Assembly (NCBI GenBank): GCA_023014485.1
Contig: JAJOZX010005635.1
Location: 186,001-250,000, forward strand
Reading direction: 5' to 3'
From: Bathynomus jamesi
Lineage: Eukaryota; Arthropoda; Malacostraca; Isopoda; Cirolanidae
DNA: 64,000 nt
This document shows, piece by piece, positions 29,846-40,893 of the stretch (positions are counted from its first letter, which is position 1; every line of letters starts with the position of its first letter). Both the position numbers and the translations under genes were made by a program. The notes under the pieces are model-generated. The model saw only the letters and a list, made by a program, of their open reading frames with translations, was not told where the DNA came from and did no database searches.

Positions 29846-32486
29846 CACTATGTAACACTGATTCTGTTTATATAGAATATTTTATGTTTTTATATGCATT
29901 TGTGGGTGCTGAGTCCAAATCTGGCCTTGGTTTGTGTGTATCATCAATGGTTTCAGAGATAATCCATTTTTCATGTTTTACCAGTATAGTGTTATTATGG
30001 GCGCAGTAATATCAGAATAATCGGGAATTGTTGAGAACAATCCGGATGTTCATTGACAGTTTCTTGCTCCAGAAATTGCCCGAAACTTCCACTGTGCTAT
30101 ATAAAGAAGAGCGCAGAGTCTGAGAAGTCAGTAAGTGTGAGCACACAAAGAAAGCAGGTTGTTTGTCTGATGGTTACCAGCACTGAAGTACTGTGTTTCC
30201 GTGCTTCTCTGTGCTGATGATTTGAGTGTTATTGATCCTTTTTTATTGCGAACATTATTTCAGTGTTGTGAATACATCTTTTTTCTGGAATCTGCAATCT
30301 GTTGCAGATTTAACAACTCTTCTCTCTATATCTGCAGGTTATGATTAATGTAGTACAGTTTGGTAAAGAGAATGGCAACTAGAGCTTGTAAACACTCGCC
30401 AGATATATTCTGCTATGTTTGTGGGTATTACATAGGCCCCAAGCAAGTATCGCACAAGATTGTGAAAGGCACCAAGTTCTGGATCGCATATTGACTCTAT
30501 TTTGGTATGCCTATGGGTGACCAAGATAAGCCCTGGGCACCCCATGTGATCTGTGGAAGCTGCCACTCCACACTTGAAGGGTGGCTGCAGGGAGTATGCA
30601 AGGCAATGCCCTTTGTGGTACCCAGAATATGGAGAGAACCAAAGAGCCACCACGACGATTGCTACTACTGCATGGTAGATGTTTCTAAGTACAGGAAAGT
30701 TAAAGGAAGGCAGACTTTTCAGTATCCAAGCATAGCGTCATCCATAGCTCCTGTACCACATGGCAAAGGTCTTCCAATACCACATCCACCAGAACAGGTA
30801 TCTATCCATTACTTTACCTTCTGTATTTACAGACTGTGGGTCATTGTGTGTCAATTTTTCTTAGTGCTGATGCTCTTCTACATATATAGCTATGCCTATA
30901 TTTTGTTTCTTTGCTTTGCAGGTTGAAAATGAGGATGCAGCTAGCTCATCTGAGATGTCGGCTGGTGAGGACAGTCCTGATGAAGAATATACAGTAACTT
31001 TCAGTACAAACCCTCACTTTCCAAATCAGAGGGATTGGTCGACTTAATTAGAGATTTGGGTCTGACATAATCAGGGTCTGAGCTTCTGAACTCCAGACTC
31101 AGAGTGGAATTTGCTTGGAGAAGACTGCAAGAGCACTGTATACCAAAAGTGGCATGAAGAGTTTGCAAGGTTCTATGATGTCAATGGCTCTCTCTGTTAT
31201 TGCAGTGAGGTTAATGGTCTATTCACAGTTATTGGGTTAACACATATACCCTCAGAGTGGCGCCTGTTTATTGACAGTTCAACTCAGAGTTTAAAAGCTG
31301 TTCTACTCCACAATGGGAACAAATATCCATCTATACCAGTTGCACATTCTGTTCAAATGAAAGAGGACTATGAAAATGTCAAACATTGCTCACTCAAATC
31401 AGGTATGAACAATATAACTGGGACGTGTGTGGTGATTTCAAAATGATTGGTTTCCTGTTAGGTTTACAAAGAGGGTTTACTAATATTCATTTGTCTTTGC
31501 CTGTGGGATAGCAGGGCTTCAACTGAGCACTATAAAACAGTTCAGTGGCCTCCACGTGAAGGACTGCAACCAGGAAAGTACAATGTACTCAGGGAACCTC
31601 TTGTGAAGCCTGACATAGTTCTGCTACCACCTCTCCATATTAAGTTGGGTCTAATTAAGCAGTTTGTAACTGCGTTAGATTTTGGAGGGGAAGTTTTCCA
31701 ACAGATTCGGGTCATGTTCCCTAAACTCTGAGGCCAAAGTCAAGGCTGGCATCTTTGTAGGACCACAAGTCAAGACGCTGTTGAATTCAAAGAACCTTAA
31801 AGCCAAGATGACTCTGATCGAAAAAGAGGCTTGGTGTGCTTTCTGTGATGTGGTTCATGGGTTTTTAGGCAACCATAAAGCACGAAACGAAGGAGTTAGT
31901 GTCAAACTTGATTTTGTGATATGGCAAAATGGGGTGCCGTATGTCTTTAAAATTACACTATTTGCATTCACATCTACTTTTTTCGCGATAACCTGGGCGA
32001 TGTGAGTGAAGAACATGGCGAAAGATTCCAAGATATTCAAATGCTGGAGAAAAGGTACCAGGGCCATTGGGCTGCTTCCATGATAGGAGACTACGTATGG
32101 TCGCTGATCAGAAAGGATAAGAATGTTCATACGCGGAAGTCACATTCTTCAGTGCATTTTTAAGGAACGCACACTGCATAACGAGGTTTATTCTCTTATC
32201 GGTTCTCCTCATGATATATATTATATCCTTTGCACCATTTTGGGTTTGTCAAACAATTTTGGCTCAATAAACATTAATTTCCAATAGTGTTTTTATTTTC
32301 AGAAAATATTTATGCTAGCCTTCTTTATATACTTTGCCATATGAAAAGTGTGATAACCTATATTTTTGAAACGGTTGATGATAGAGCAAAACCAATATTA
32401 TTTTTGGAATCAGCACCCCGAAATCATTAAGAAACGACAGAAAAATCACAATAAACAGGAAATTTTTCAAATTTTGTTACCCAGTG
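29846..32486 (+). mobile_element. CACTA-type transposon (ends CACTA/CACTG, 3-bp TAA duplication)
   Basis: The left end is TAA|CACTATGTAACA and the right end, reverse-complemented, is CACTGGGTAACA, followed on the top strand by TAA. The direct repeats TAA are at 29843-29845 and 32487-32489. Imperfect inverted similarity goes further in (GGGTGCTGA, TATCATCAA, GTTTCA on both sides), about 150 bp in all. A CACT(A/G) terminus with a 3-bp duplication is the signature of the CACTA/EnSpm superfamily. The 2.64-kb element carries one broken gene. Confidence 0.72.
30373..32160 (+). pseudogene. Broken gene of a widespread uncharacterised arthropod protein family, here a CACTA-type cargo or transposase
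   Basis: ATRACKHSPDIFCYVCGYYI and VICGSCHSTLEGWLQG form a Cys-rich N terminus, followed by MPFVVPRIWREPKSHHDDCY and YCMVDV. An acidic stretch follows (SSEMSAGEDSPDEE). The core reads SEWRLFIDSSTQSLKAVLLH, NGNKYPSIPVAHSVQMKEDY, VLLPPLHIKLGLIKQF, then RDNLGDVSEEHGERFQDIQM and GDYVWSLIRKD. The invariant FIDSS, PPLHIKLG and SEEHGERF blocks suggest an enzyme with Asp/His/Glu residues. I know the family as very common, unnamed arthropod proteins. At least eight stops or shifts inactivate it. An insertion of apparent non-coding DNA lies at 30800-30920 and may be an intron. Confidence 0.72.
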
Positions 32487-32659
32487 TAATAGGACCTTTG
32501 AAATTAAGCTCCAATTCGGTTTCCATGGGTTAAACTAAATTGAATTGAATAACCTTTACTAATTAATAAATAAATAGTTTTACAATTTTTGTTTGTTTCA
32601 ACATAAATCATTATGAAATTGGACTATTTATTTAATTCAATTTGGCTCTTAAACCTTAA

Positions 32660-32722
32660 ACTGTCCATTTTACTTTTAATTAAGAACCCAATAGGGTTCT
32701 TAATTAAAGTAAAATGGACAGT
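32660..32722. repeat. Perfect 63-bp hairpin
   Basis: ACTGTCCATTTTACTTT lies left and AAAGTAAAATGGACAGT right, with TAAGAACCC/GGGTTCTTA at the centre and a 3-nt loop. It may be the core of a small foldback element. The flanks show weaker inverted similarity (TAAACTAAATTGAATTGAAT and ATTTAATTCAATTT). Confidence 0.85.
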
Positions 32723-33249
32723 TATTTTTATTAATAATACGTAAATCATGAATGAGAATTATTAATTAGCATATGTATTAATCTTAAATTATTATTATTA
32801 TAGATATTAGTGGTGTACCAATTAATTGGCATTGGCCAAATTCTTTGAAATTTAAAAATCTAGATTTATAGAAAATTGAGCATACAAAAAAAAACACTAT
32901 TTATGATAATTTATACTCATTTCAAAGTGCAATGCCATAAAAAATTTCACTTTCATGAAAAATGTAAAGCTTAATAAGTTAAGTTTACCCACAAATTTAC
33001 ATTTTCTCTAACTAATCTGTAAATATTGTAATCTACTCTATATTAATAATAATTCTATATTAAGTTTTACTTCATAGTTTTTTATATTAAACCATCTTAT
33101 TATGTTAACTTTATTTTAAGTATTTTAATAATATTGGTATTCAATTTGTGAAGCTAAAATAAGATTATTTCATCATTTTACTGAGTAATAAAATTATTTA
33201 ACATCACTCTTTAGCTACAGTATATGAATAACAAATCTGATACTGTATA
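32723..33249. other. AT-rich spacer, nothing recognised
   Basis: Very AT-rich sequence with no open frame above 60 codons and no clear repeat. Confidence 0.6.
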
Positions 33250-33634
33250 CAGTAAAACCTTCATTATCTGGCAAGCTTGGGGATTAGGCCATTCTGGTTG
33301 TCTAAATTTTCCAGTTATATGAGGGTACCATTAACCTAGAAAAAACCAATGGACAATAATAGTAAAACTCAAATTTTGGCTATACTGCACTGGACACCAC
33401 TGTAAACTATATTGTAATCAACATAAACACTATGCTAAGTATGTATGGGACAATTGAAACAAGTAAAATTTAGTCTTATTTTAGTAAAAATGTTAAGGAT
33501 GTTCTAGATTTTTCCGGATGGCATCGGAAAGCTTCCCAGTTTCTAGATTGGTGAATTGTATTGGCCTAATATGAAATTTGCTGGTTTCTAAAGTTTTCTG
33601 GATAGTTGATTGCTGGGTAGTGCAGGTTTTACTG
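33250..33634. mobile_element. Tigger/pogo-type MITE (385 bp), TA duplication
   Basis: TA|CAGTAAAACCTTCATTATCT on the left and, reverse-complemented, TA|CAGTAAAACCTGCACTACCC on the right. TA duplications lie at 33248-33249 and 33635-33636. The CAGTAAAACCT terminus is typical of Tigger-related elements. No coding remnant. Confidence 0.85.
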
Positions 33635-33872
33635 TATTGTGGAGTAAGCTTAAAAAAACATTTGAAAAAATTTGAAATTTAAAAATATGAAAATTGAAAA
33701 TTTCATATTAGATTAGCAAAACTTTATGAAAGGAATTTATTTTTAAAAATCTTAGCAAAGAATCAGCTAAATTTTGGAATTGGTACATCATTAATAGGGT
33801 AGATATAAAACAAATACAAAGTTATTGTTGAAGGTATGCTACCAATAATATACAAAGAAATCAATTTTAGAC

Positions 33873-34603
33873 CAGACATGGGGTTGATTATTTATATATT
33901 AATCATAATCAAATAATCATAATCTATGATGGTGATTATGCAATCATAATCAATTCCTAATCAAAATTAGAAAATATATATAATCATAATCAAATCATAA
34001 TCAAAATTTTCGAAAATATTATAATAATAATCAAATCATAATCAAAATTATGAATGTTATAATCAATGATTATCCAATGATTAAAGTGTATTATGTAAAA
34101 TGTAATAAACATATCAATCGTTCATTGTAACTTCACCATGTGATAATGATGGAAGAATAATTTTACGTAAGAGGTTTTCTTTTGTGACTTTTTGAGTGTA
34201 AAATATAGTACATATACTAGAATACTGCTGTATACACTGTACATTTATTCACTAACATATTCTGCTTGTATGCTATTACTTGTGATTCCATATTTAAATA
34301 CACATAATCAATATCTGACATAGTATTAGTAATCATAATTTAATCATATTTAATCATATTTAACTGTGGCAAACAAATTCAAATTTTAATCAACATTTTT
34401 AAGCCATGTAATCATAATCTAATCATAATAAAAAATGTTAATCAAATCATAATCATAAATTTTTCAAGCCCACTAATCATAATCAATTCATAATCAACAT
34501 TTTTGCAAATCTACTAATCATAATCAAATCAAAATTAAAAAAATTTGCATCCCTCTAATCATAATCAAATCATAAGCAAATTTTGTAATCAGCCCCATGT
34601 CTG
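33873..34603. mobile_element. hAT-type MITE with AATCATAATC subterminal repeats
   Basis: The ends CAGACATGGGGTTGATTA and TAATCAGCCCCATGTCTG are inverted. The perfect 8-bp direct repeat TTTTAGAC lies at 33865-33872 and 34604-34611. An 8-bp TSD with CAG..CTG ends is the hAT signature. The interior contains more than a dozen copies of AATCATAATCAA or its variants near both ends, presumably transposase-binding sites. 731 bp and no coding sequence. Confidence 0.93.
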
Positions 34604-34689
34604 TTTTAGACACAAGGTCAACGATAACAAGTAATGTATATTTAATCGTAGATTACACAAGAGAAATGAATAAGTAATAGTAATATACA

Positions 34690-35500
34690 TTTAATCCTAG
34701 ATTTTTATTAGTATTCCATTATTAATGAAGATTTGAACTTGGTTTTAAATGAATTTAGGCTGACAGTCACAGTGTATTTTATATCAGCATTTAAATCATT
34801 CCATAGTTTCACTTCAATGAAAATTAGTAATTTTTGAGATGAAGACAATCTAAAATGAGGTATAGCATGTTTTGATCTATTTCTGATTTGATGAGAGTGT
34901 ATTTCTTGATGAGTTACAAAATATTTATTTACCCATTGTAAGTTAGTGATTTTGTTCTTACACTCGTAAATAAAAATAAAATGTGCCACTTTGATTACGT
35001 CTTTGAGCTTTAGTAGTTTTAACTCTTTAAATAATGCACTAGAGTGATTATGGAAATCAGCATCAGATAATAACCTTTATTGCTCATGTTTTAGATGACA
35101 AAGATACTGTTTAAAGCATTGTTAGCAAAGATTCCCCCAAACAAGGGTGTAGTGCATTATATGAGGAAGAACAAGAGTGATACAGTGTTAACAAAACCTG
35201 TTTAAGAACTTCATTTCTAAGTTTAAGCATTATAGCAATGCTCCTTGAAATCTTTTTCATGATATAATTTACATGATCACTCTACTGCAAATTCTTGTCT
35301 AGCATTAGTGTACACCAAGAAATTTTGTTACAATACACTCCTTTATGGCAATTTCATTAACATTTATTTAGTTCATAAAGATACACATTTCGTTTTTTAG
35401 TAAAAATCATAAAATTTGTTTTACTGATATTTAGGAAAAATTTATAGGTGATAAACCATTTCATTACATTGATAAATTCAGATTTAATTATATTCTGTTG
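34690..35500 (-). pseudogene. LINE 3' end (RT thumb and C-terminal domain), broken
   Basis: The minus strand reads FGGIFANNALNSICHLK, then LLSDADFHNHSSALFKELKL, then the open frame AHFIFIYECKNKITNLQW, then HAIPHFRLSSSQKLLIF and VKLWNDLNADIKYTV, ending SLNSFKTKFKSSL. This is the C-terminal tail shared by many Jockey/CR1-type LINEs (LWN.L..di....s...FK..l...L). Upstream frames to 35500 hold more of the RT thumb with stops. The catalytic RT motifs are absent. Confidence 0.75.
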
Positions 35501-35505
35501 TGAAC

Positions 35506-35745
35506 ATGTAAAATGTTAACATTATATAATTTCTTAGTACCTACATTCTCACCTGGAATACTGCATTCAGTTCTGGTCCCTATATTTGCAGTAGGACATA
35601 CACAAAACAGAGTGAGTGCAGTGATGGAGTATAAAGATGATTCCCAGACTCAGAAACAAATAATATGCTGTCCATTTAGAAATGTTAAATTTATTCTTAA
35701 TTGTAAAAAGGCAGTTTCAAGATTTAGTGCAGGTGTTTAAAATGA
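35506..35745 (+). pseudogene. Possible LINE RT fragment
   Basis: YNFLVPTFSPGILHSVLVPI resembles the LVRPxLEYcsxVWsP thumb motif of CR1/L2-type LINEs. The rest of the frame (to SRFSAGV) is compatible with the residues that follow it. The evidence is one weak motif. Confidence 0.35.
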
Positions 35746-35766
35746 TGATTGGTGGTATTTCTTATA

Positions 35767-35874
35767 CAGGGTAGTGCAAAAGTCATGCACCATAGGAATT
35801 TTCAGTGTTCTAATGGGTACCATAAATATGGTCAACATTGAAAATTCCGATGGTGCATGACTTTTGTGCCACTA
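35767..35874. mobile_element. Short MITE, ~108 bp
   Basis: CAGGGTAGTGCAAAAGTCAT and, reverse-complemented on the right, TAGTGGCACAAAAGTCATGC are inverted. The inner parts GCACCATAGGAATTTTCA and TGAAAATTCCGATGGTGC pair almost fully. A TA precedes the left end and a TA tract follows. Mariner-type by its terminus. Confidence 0.8.

Positions 35875-35934
<60 letters not shown>
35875..35934. repeat. (TA)n microsatellite
   Basis: Sixty bases of TA between two MITEs. Confidence 0.95.
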
Positions 35935-35937
<3 letters not shown>

Positions 35938-36184
35938 GGGCGGCTTCTTAATGAATGCAAGGCATGCACTGCATGCGTAAATAATATACTCAATGAATTT
36001 AAAATTATTATTTAAGTTAAAACAATAAAGTTAAAATTATTATTAATATAATATTGGTTCTATCCTCGGTTACTACATAACTCATAAGAATACCATAAAA
36101 GACAAAATACAGCTTATCTAATATGTACTACACTGTAATGCATGTGACTGCATGCGTAAGTAAAATTACCACGAGCCGCCACTG
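35935..36184. mobile_element. hAT-type MITE, 250 bp
   Basis: The left end is CAGGGGCGGCTTCTTAATGA and the right end is ACCACGAGCCGCCACTG (outer CAGNGGCGGCT in both). GCACTGCATGCGTAA and GACTGCATGCGTAA recur inside. It is inserted in a TA tract, so the 8-bp duplication cannot be verified. Confidence 0.8.
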
Positions 36185-36221
<37 letters not shown>

Positions 36222-36225
36222 CAAG

Positions 36226-36850
36226 CAAACAACCACAGTCTTCAAAGAAATGGAAATAGCAGACTCGAAAGTTACAAAAAAGAATGAAATAATGGGGACA
36301 CACGGGTCTGGAATGGTCCCAACGAAAAACTGGGTGGATGAGAGAGAGGATGAAATAATGAATAACAGCATAATAACGAACAACAATTTAATAACAAATA
36401 ATGATATAAACAATATAATATGGAAGGAAGACATAGATGAAATGAAAGAAATAAGTAAAAGTTGTGAAGTAGACAAATGGTCCAACAAGCAAAATGATGA
36501 TAAGATAACTAAAAATGTAGAAAATAAATAGCCAAAGAAAAATAATGATAATGCCAAAATTAAGAACTTGGAAAATAATAAAGAAAGCAGAAGTGTAGAA
36601 AATATTGTATGCAAATACTACGCGAAAGGAAACTGCAGATATCGGGATGGGCAATGCATATATGCACATCCCACATTATGCAAAATGCATTACACAAGTG
36701 GATACTGCAAGTTTGATAAGAAATGCATGTTCCACCATCTTATGGTCTACAATACTTATGAAAGATACGGGAGTTGCAAATACGAAAAAAAATGCTGATA
36801 CCACCACCCTCAAAGGAAGGCAATGAGGGAACAAAAAAAAAAAGAACATC
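36226..36850 (+). pseudogene. LINE ORF1 with three CCCH zinc fingers
   Basis: A charged N-terminal region (EMEIADSKVTKKNEIMG onward) is followed by CKYYAKGNCRYRDGQCIYAH (C-x7-C-x6-C-x3-H), CKMHYTSGYCKFDKKCMFHH (C-x8-C-x5-C-x3-H), and a third finger, YGSCKYEKKC, whose first Cys is lost and whose end runs into a TGA. ORF1 proteins of related LINEs normally carry CCHC knuckles or an RRM-type fold. CCCH fingers bind RNA in host proteins (makorin, TTP), so a template-RNA role is plausible. A stop at 36529 and the TGA at 36796 break the frame. ORF2 of the same element follows. Confidence 0.72.
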
Positions 36851-37072
36851 AAAGAAGTGTGGCAATTTTTTAGATGCAGCCAACACATTTCAGCTGCTAA
36901 ATACTCTCCAGCAATTACAAAACCAGCTGACAAATATAAATATGGAAATCCGAGAGCCAGACAGAAGATACGAACAAAGGTACTTCATGCGTTATCGGGA
37001 CAACAGGTACTGACAAAGATAAAAAGAGGTAAATTCTTGGAGGACCACAAGGCAACGAAACTGGCACCCTGA

Positions 37073-40000
37073 TTGGAAAACAAATTGGAACCACCTGTAT
37101 GCAAAAAAGAAAGAGAAAAAATAAAAATAATCCTAGCCAACATACAGGCCCTTAAATCAAACCATTCATTCCACGAACAAAGTTGTATACCTGAAAGGAC
37201 TCATGCAAGAAGCTGGAACAGACTTTGCATGCCTCATGGAAACTCATCTAAAGGACTGCCAGGTGAACTGTGAAAACTGTGAGTCCTGTATTGACAAAAA
37301 AGAAATACAAATTGACAACTATAACATCCTCCGAGCTGACAGAACAGTGAGACGTAAAGGAGGATGTGCTATTTACACACGCGAAAGGCACATAGCAGAA
37401 ATGGCTATAAGTACCTCAGACAACTACGTAGAATGTGTAGCAGCAAAAATTGAAAAATTAAATATGGTACTAATTGTAATGTACAGACCCCCAAACACGC
37501 CAACCTCAAAATTTTCAGATTCCATTACAGAGGTAAGAAACTTAGTAAAAGATCTACACTCTCCAACCCCAAATATTTTTTTCTGTGGTGATTTTAATTT
37601 CCCATTCATGAAATATAAAAGGATAGGAAAAAATATATGTATACACCAGGACAAGGGGGGCACACGAGAAGACCAGGAGCAGGTAAAAATGCTACTAGCT
37701 TTAGCTGATGAATTTATGTTAACACAAGAAATAACAGGAAACACGAGAAAAACAACTGCCTAGATTTGGTATTCACAAACAACAGTAATCTAATTGATAA
37801 TGTAGAAATATCCCCAACTATGATATCAGACCACAACATCATTGAAATAACAACTAATATAAAGGCAACAGGAAAGGAAAGAAGACGCACAACAGAAAGA
37901 AGCAAATTTGAAATTTTTAATTTTCACTCCAAAGCTATAAACTGGGAAGATGTGACATCCAGCATGGAAGTAATAGATTGGAAAACCATTTTTGAGGCCA
38001 AGACAATGGAAGAGATGCTAATGACGTTAGAGGAGTAGATGTTAGAAATTGTGAAAAACATGTCCCAAAGATACAACAAAGAGGAAAGAGAAGCAGGTTC
38101 GAAAGACAAAAGAGGGCATTGTTCTGAAGGAGAAAAAGAGTGACTGCAAAATTAAGTAATTGTAAAAATTGATAACATCAGAAAAATATTAAATGATAAA
38201 CTACAAAGTATCGGTGTTGTCATACAGGAACTAATTGAGAAGCATACAGAAAAAGATGATGATGACGACGCTATAGAAGCGATAAAGGCTAACTCAAAGT
38301 ACTTCTATAATTTCGCAAAAAGAAAGTCGAAAAACCATGCAACTATTGGACCTTTAAAAAATGAGAACAGTGATTTATCTGATGATCTAACAGAAGTATC
38401 TGAAATATTAAGAGCTCAGGATGAATCATCTTTCAGTATCCCAAAAACTGACAAATTGATATGCGATAGAAACACGTTCTTTGAAGAAGAACCACAAGGG
38501 GAAAGTATAACGGATTTTGACTTTATGATGGATGATATTACACAAGCCATAGGGAAAAAAAAAAAAACACAGTGGCAGGACCGGATAAATGAATGCCACA
38601 CTGATCAAAAACTGCAAGAATGCAATCGCTGAGCCCCTATACTGGATATGGAGATGATCATTAGACACAGGAGAAATACTGGGCATCCTGAAGAGCGCGA
38701 ATATAGTCCCAGTATATGAAGGAGGAGATCGATCCGAGGTCAAAAACTATAGGCCAGTGTCGCTTACATCTCATCTCACTAAAATATTTGAAAGAATAGT
38801 TAGACAGAAAATCTATGACTTTTTGGAAACTCAGAAAAAATTCAATGATAACCAACACAGGTTTCGGTCAGGCAGATCATGCCTATCACAACTAATGGAA
38901 CACTACAACAACATTATTGATTCACTTGAAAGTAATGAAAACTATGATGTACTATACACAGACTTTGCTAAAGCGTTTGACAAGTGTGACCACGGAATCA
39001 TAATACATAAACTGAAATATATGGGAATAACAGTTAAAGTAGGGAAACGGATATATAATTTCCTTAGTGAGTGGAGGCAAGTCGTTACAGTACAAGGAGT
39101 ATCGTCTTCAGAATCAGAGGTCCTCAGCTCGGTACCACAAGGAACAGGATTAGCTCCACTACTCTTCATAATCATGCTAACTGACATAGATGAGGACGTT
39201 ACCAGAGACAGCACAGTAACATCCTTTGCGGATGACACAAAGATCAGTAGAAAAATAAGAAACCCATAGATCTCTACAAACTGACATAAACAAAATCTAC
39301 AAATGGACGGAAGACAACAATATGAAGTTTAATACCGAGAAATTTCAGCTATTATGGTACGGAAAAAGAGAAGACCTAAAATCCATGGAGTATTATACCC
39401 CAAATGGACAGGAAATTCAGAGAAATTCCAGAGCAAAAGATTTAGGGGTTGTAATGACAGATGATGCAAAATTTGAAACACAAAATAAGATAGCAGTAAA
39501 CAGAGAAAAGAGAATAACGGGTCAGATATTGAGAACTTTTAAATGAAGGGATAGGAATGTAATGATTCCTCTACTGAAAACCCTGATAATACCCAAATTG
39601 GAATACTGCTTGGTCCTAACATCCCCATATAAAAAAGAAGACATTAGACAGCTGGAGGGGATCCAAAGAAGCTTCACAGCCAAGATCAATGGGTGCAAAG
39701 AACTAAATTACTGGGAAAGGTTACGAGAACTAGACCTATATTCACTGGAAAGGAGAAGAGAGAGATACACCATTATTTACACTTGGAAAATAATGGAGAA
39801 ACTAGTCCCTAATCTTACTCTGAATCCCATAACTCCCCAAACAATGGTGGAAAGTAGAAGCGGTAGACTGTGTCATATTCCCAAAATGAAGGCAAGACAG
39901 GGAACATCCTTCACCCTGAAAGAAAATAGTTTTGTGGTGAGAGGACCAAAACTGTTTGATCAGTTGCTCAAAGATCTAAGAAACACGAAGGGAGTTGCAG

Positions 40001-40074
40001 TGGAAATCTTCAAAATAAGACTAGACACCTGGCCAGAACAATCCCCAATGAGCCGGGTGTACCTGGCTATGTGA
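37073..40074 (+). pseudogene. LINE ORF2: AP endonuclease and reverse transcriptase, broken
   Basis: Endonuclease motifs in order: ACLMETHLKD (catalytic Glu), YRPPNTP, NIFFCGDFNFP (GDFN) and SPTMISDHNIIE (SDH). The RT follows: VKNYRPVSLTSHLTKIFER, YTDFAKAFDKCDHG, SVPQGTGLAPLLFI, TSFADDTKIS (FADD). The thumb and C-terminal tail are LIIPKLEYCLVLTS, LEGIQRSFTAKING, LKYW-like LNYWERLRELDLYSLERR, and ENSFVVRGPKLFDQLLKDL. The whole is CR1/Jockey-like. Breaks occur at about 37190, 37762, 38037, 38590, 39268 and 39546, each one to a few bases, so the copy is nearly complete but inactive. Confidence 0.9.
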
Positions 40075-40186
40075 GGTGGAGAGCGCAAGAATCCAACTCA
40101 CTACTTCACCAGGCCAACTCAAGAGGAGGGGTGACAAGCTTGACCTTCGCGAAATGAGAAATCATCACGCGGAACCTTTGTAAGGT
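40075..40186 (+). other. LINE 3' UTR and tail
   Basis: It runs from the ORF2 stop to AACCTTTGTAAGGTT and a (TA)n. The segment AAGCTTGACCTTCGCGAAAT to the end is the tail also found at 25490-25560 and 26360-26436, and more loosely at 21540-21618. There is no poly(A), so the LINE appears to end in short repeats. Confidence 0.7.
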
Positions 40187-40204
40187 TATATATATATATA
40201 TATA

Positions 40205-40826
40205 TGGTTCCAGGTAAATTCCACCCAGTAAATTCCACCCCTGAAAAACCCACCCAGTAAATTCCACCCATGGTAAATTCCATCAAAAAATTTAAGAATT
40301 TTAACAATTATAACTTTGTTATTTTCTAAGGTCAATTTTTGATAGTCACTGGACAATGTTTTCCATCACTGGACGGTGTTTTCCATCACTGGACAGTGTT
40401 TTTCTGGTGTGTTTTTAGGTGATTTGAATGATTTTAACCATCGTTTCTATAGCAAATCACTTGTTTTTGAGTTAGCCTGATTTTCGTTAGTTTTAATGAA
40501 AATATCACAACTAAACCTAACCAATCATCAAGGGTGTACAGTTGACGTAACCTATATATTTTACCAGTTTTTTTATTTTGCATAAACTTTTTAATAAACT
40601 TTAATAAACTAAACTTTTTTGCTAACCCTTTGGGTGGAATTTACCATGGGTGGAATTTACCATGGGTGGAATTTACCATGGGTGGAATTTACCATGGGTG
40701 GAATTTACCATGGGTGGAATTTACCATGGGTGGAATTTACCATGGGTGGAATTTACCATGGGTGGAATTTACCATGGGTGGAATTTACCATGGGTGGAAT
40801 TTACCATGGGTGGAATTTACGTACAA
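40205..40826. repeat. Foldback element with 16-bp tandem units at one end
   Basis: The right side, 40632-40819, is twelve copies of the 16-mer GGGTGGAATTTACCAT plus a partial. The left side, 40205-40285, has three or four inverted, less regular units (GTAAATTCCACCC, spacer, ATGGTAAATTCCA). Between them lies about 340 bp without a gene, including a triplet repeat of CACTGGACxxTGTTTTCCAT. The geometry is that of a MITE whose one TIR was multiplied. Open frames with GGIYHGWNLPWVEFTM units are array artefacts. Confidence 0.88.
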
Positions 40827-40841
40827 TGACACACACACACA

Positions 40842-40886
<45 letters not shown>
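40827..40886. repeat. (CA)n microsatellite
   Basis: A CA tract of about 58 bases with a single phase break, directly abutting the Tc1 left TIR. Confidence 0.95.

Positions 40887-40893
<7 letters not shown>

Noticed and set aside
36250..36669. Hydrophobic minus-strand frame of 93-166 codons
   Set aside because: Shadow of the Asn/Lys/Ile-rich LINE ORF1 on the plus strand.
40632..40819. CRISPR-like array of 16-mers
   Set aside because: The units are contiguous with no spacers, the sequence is eukaryotic and the array is part of a foldback element.
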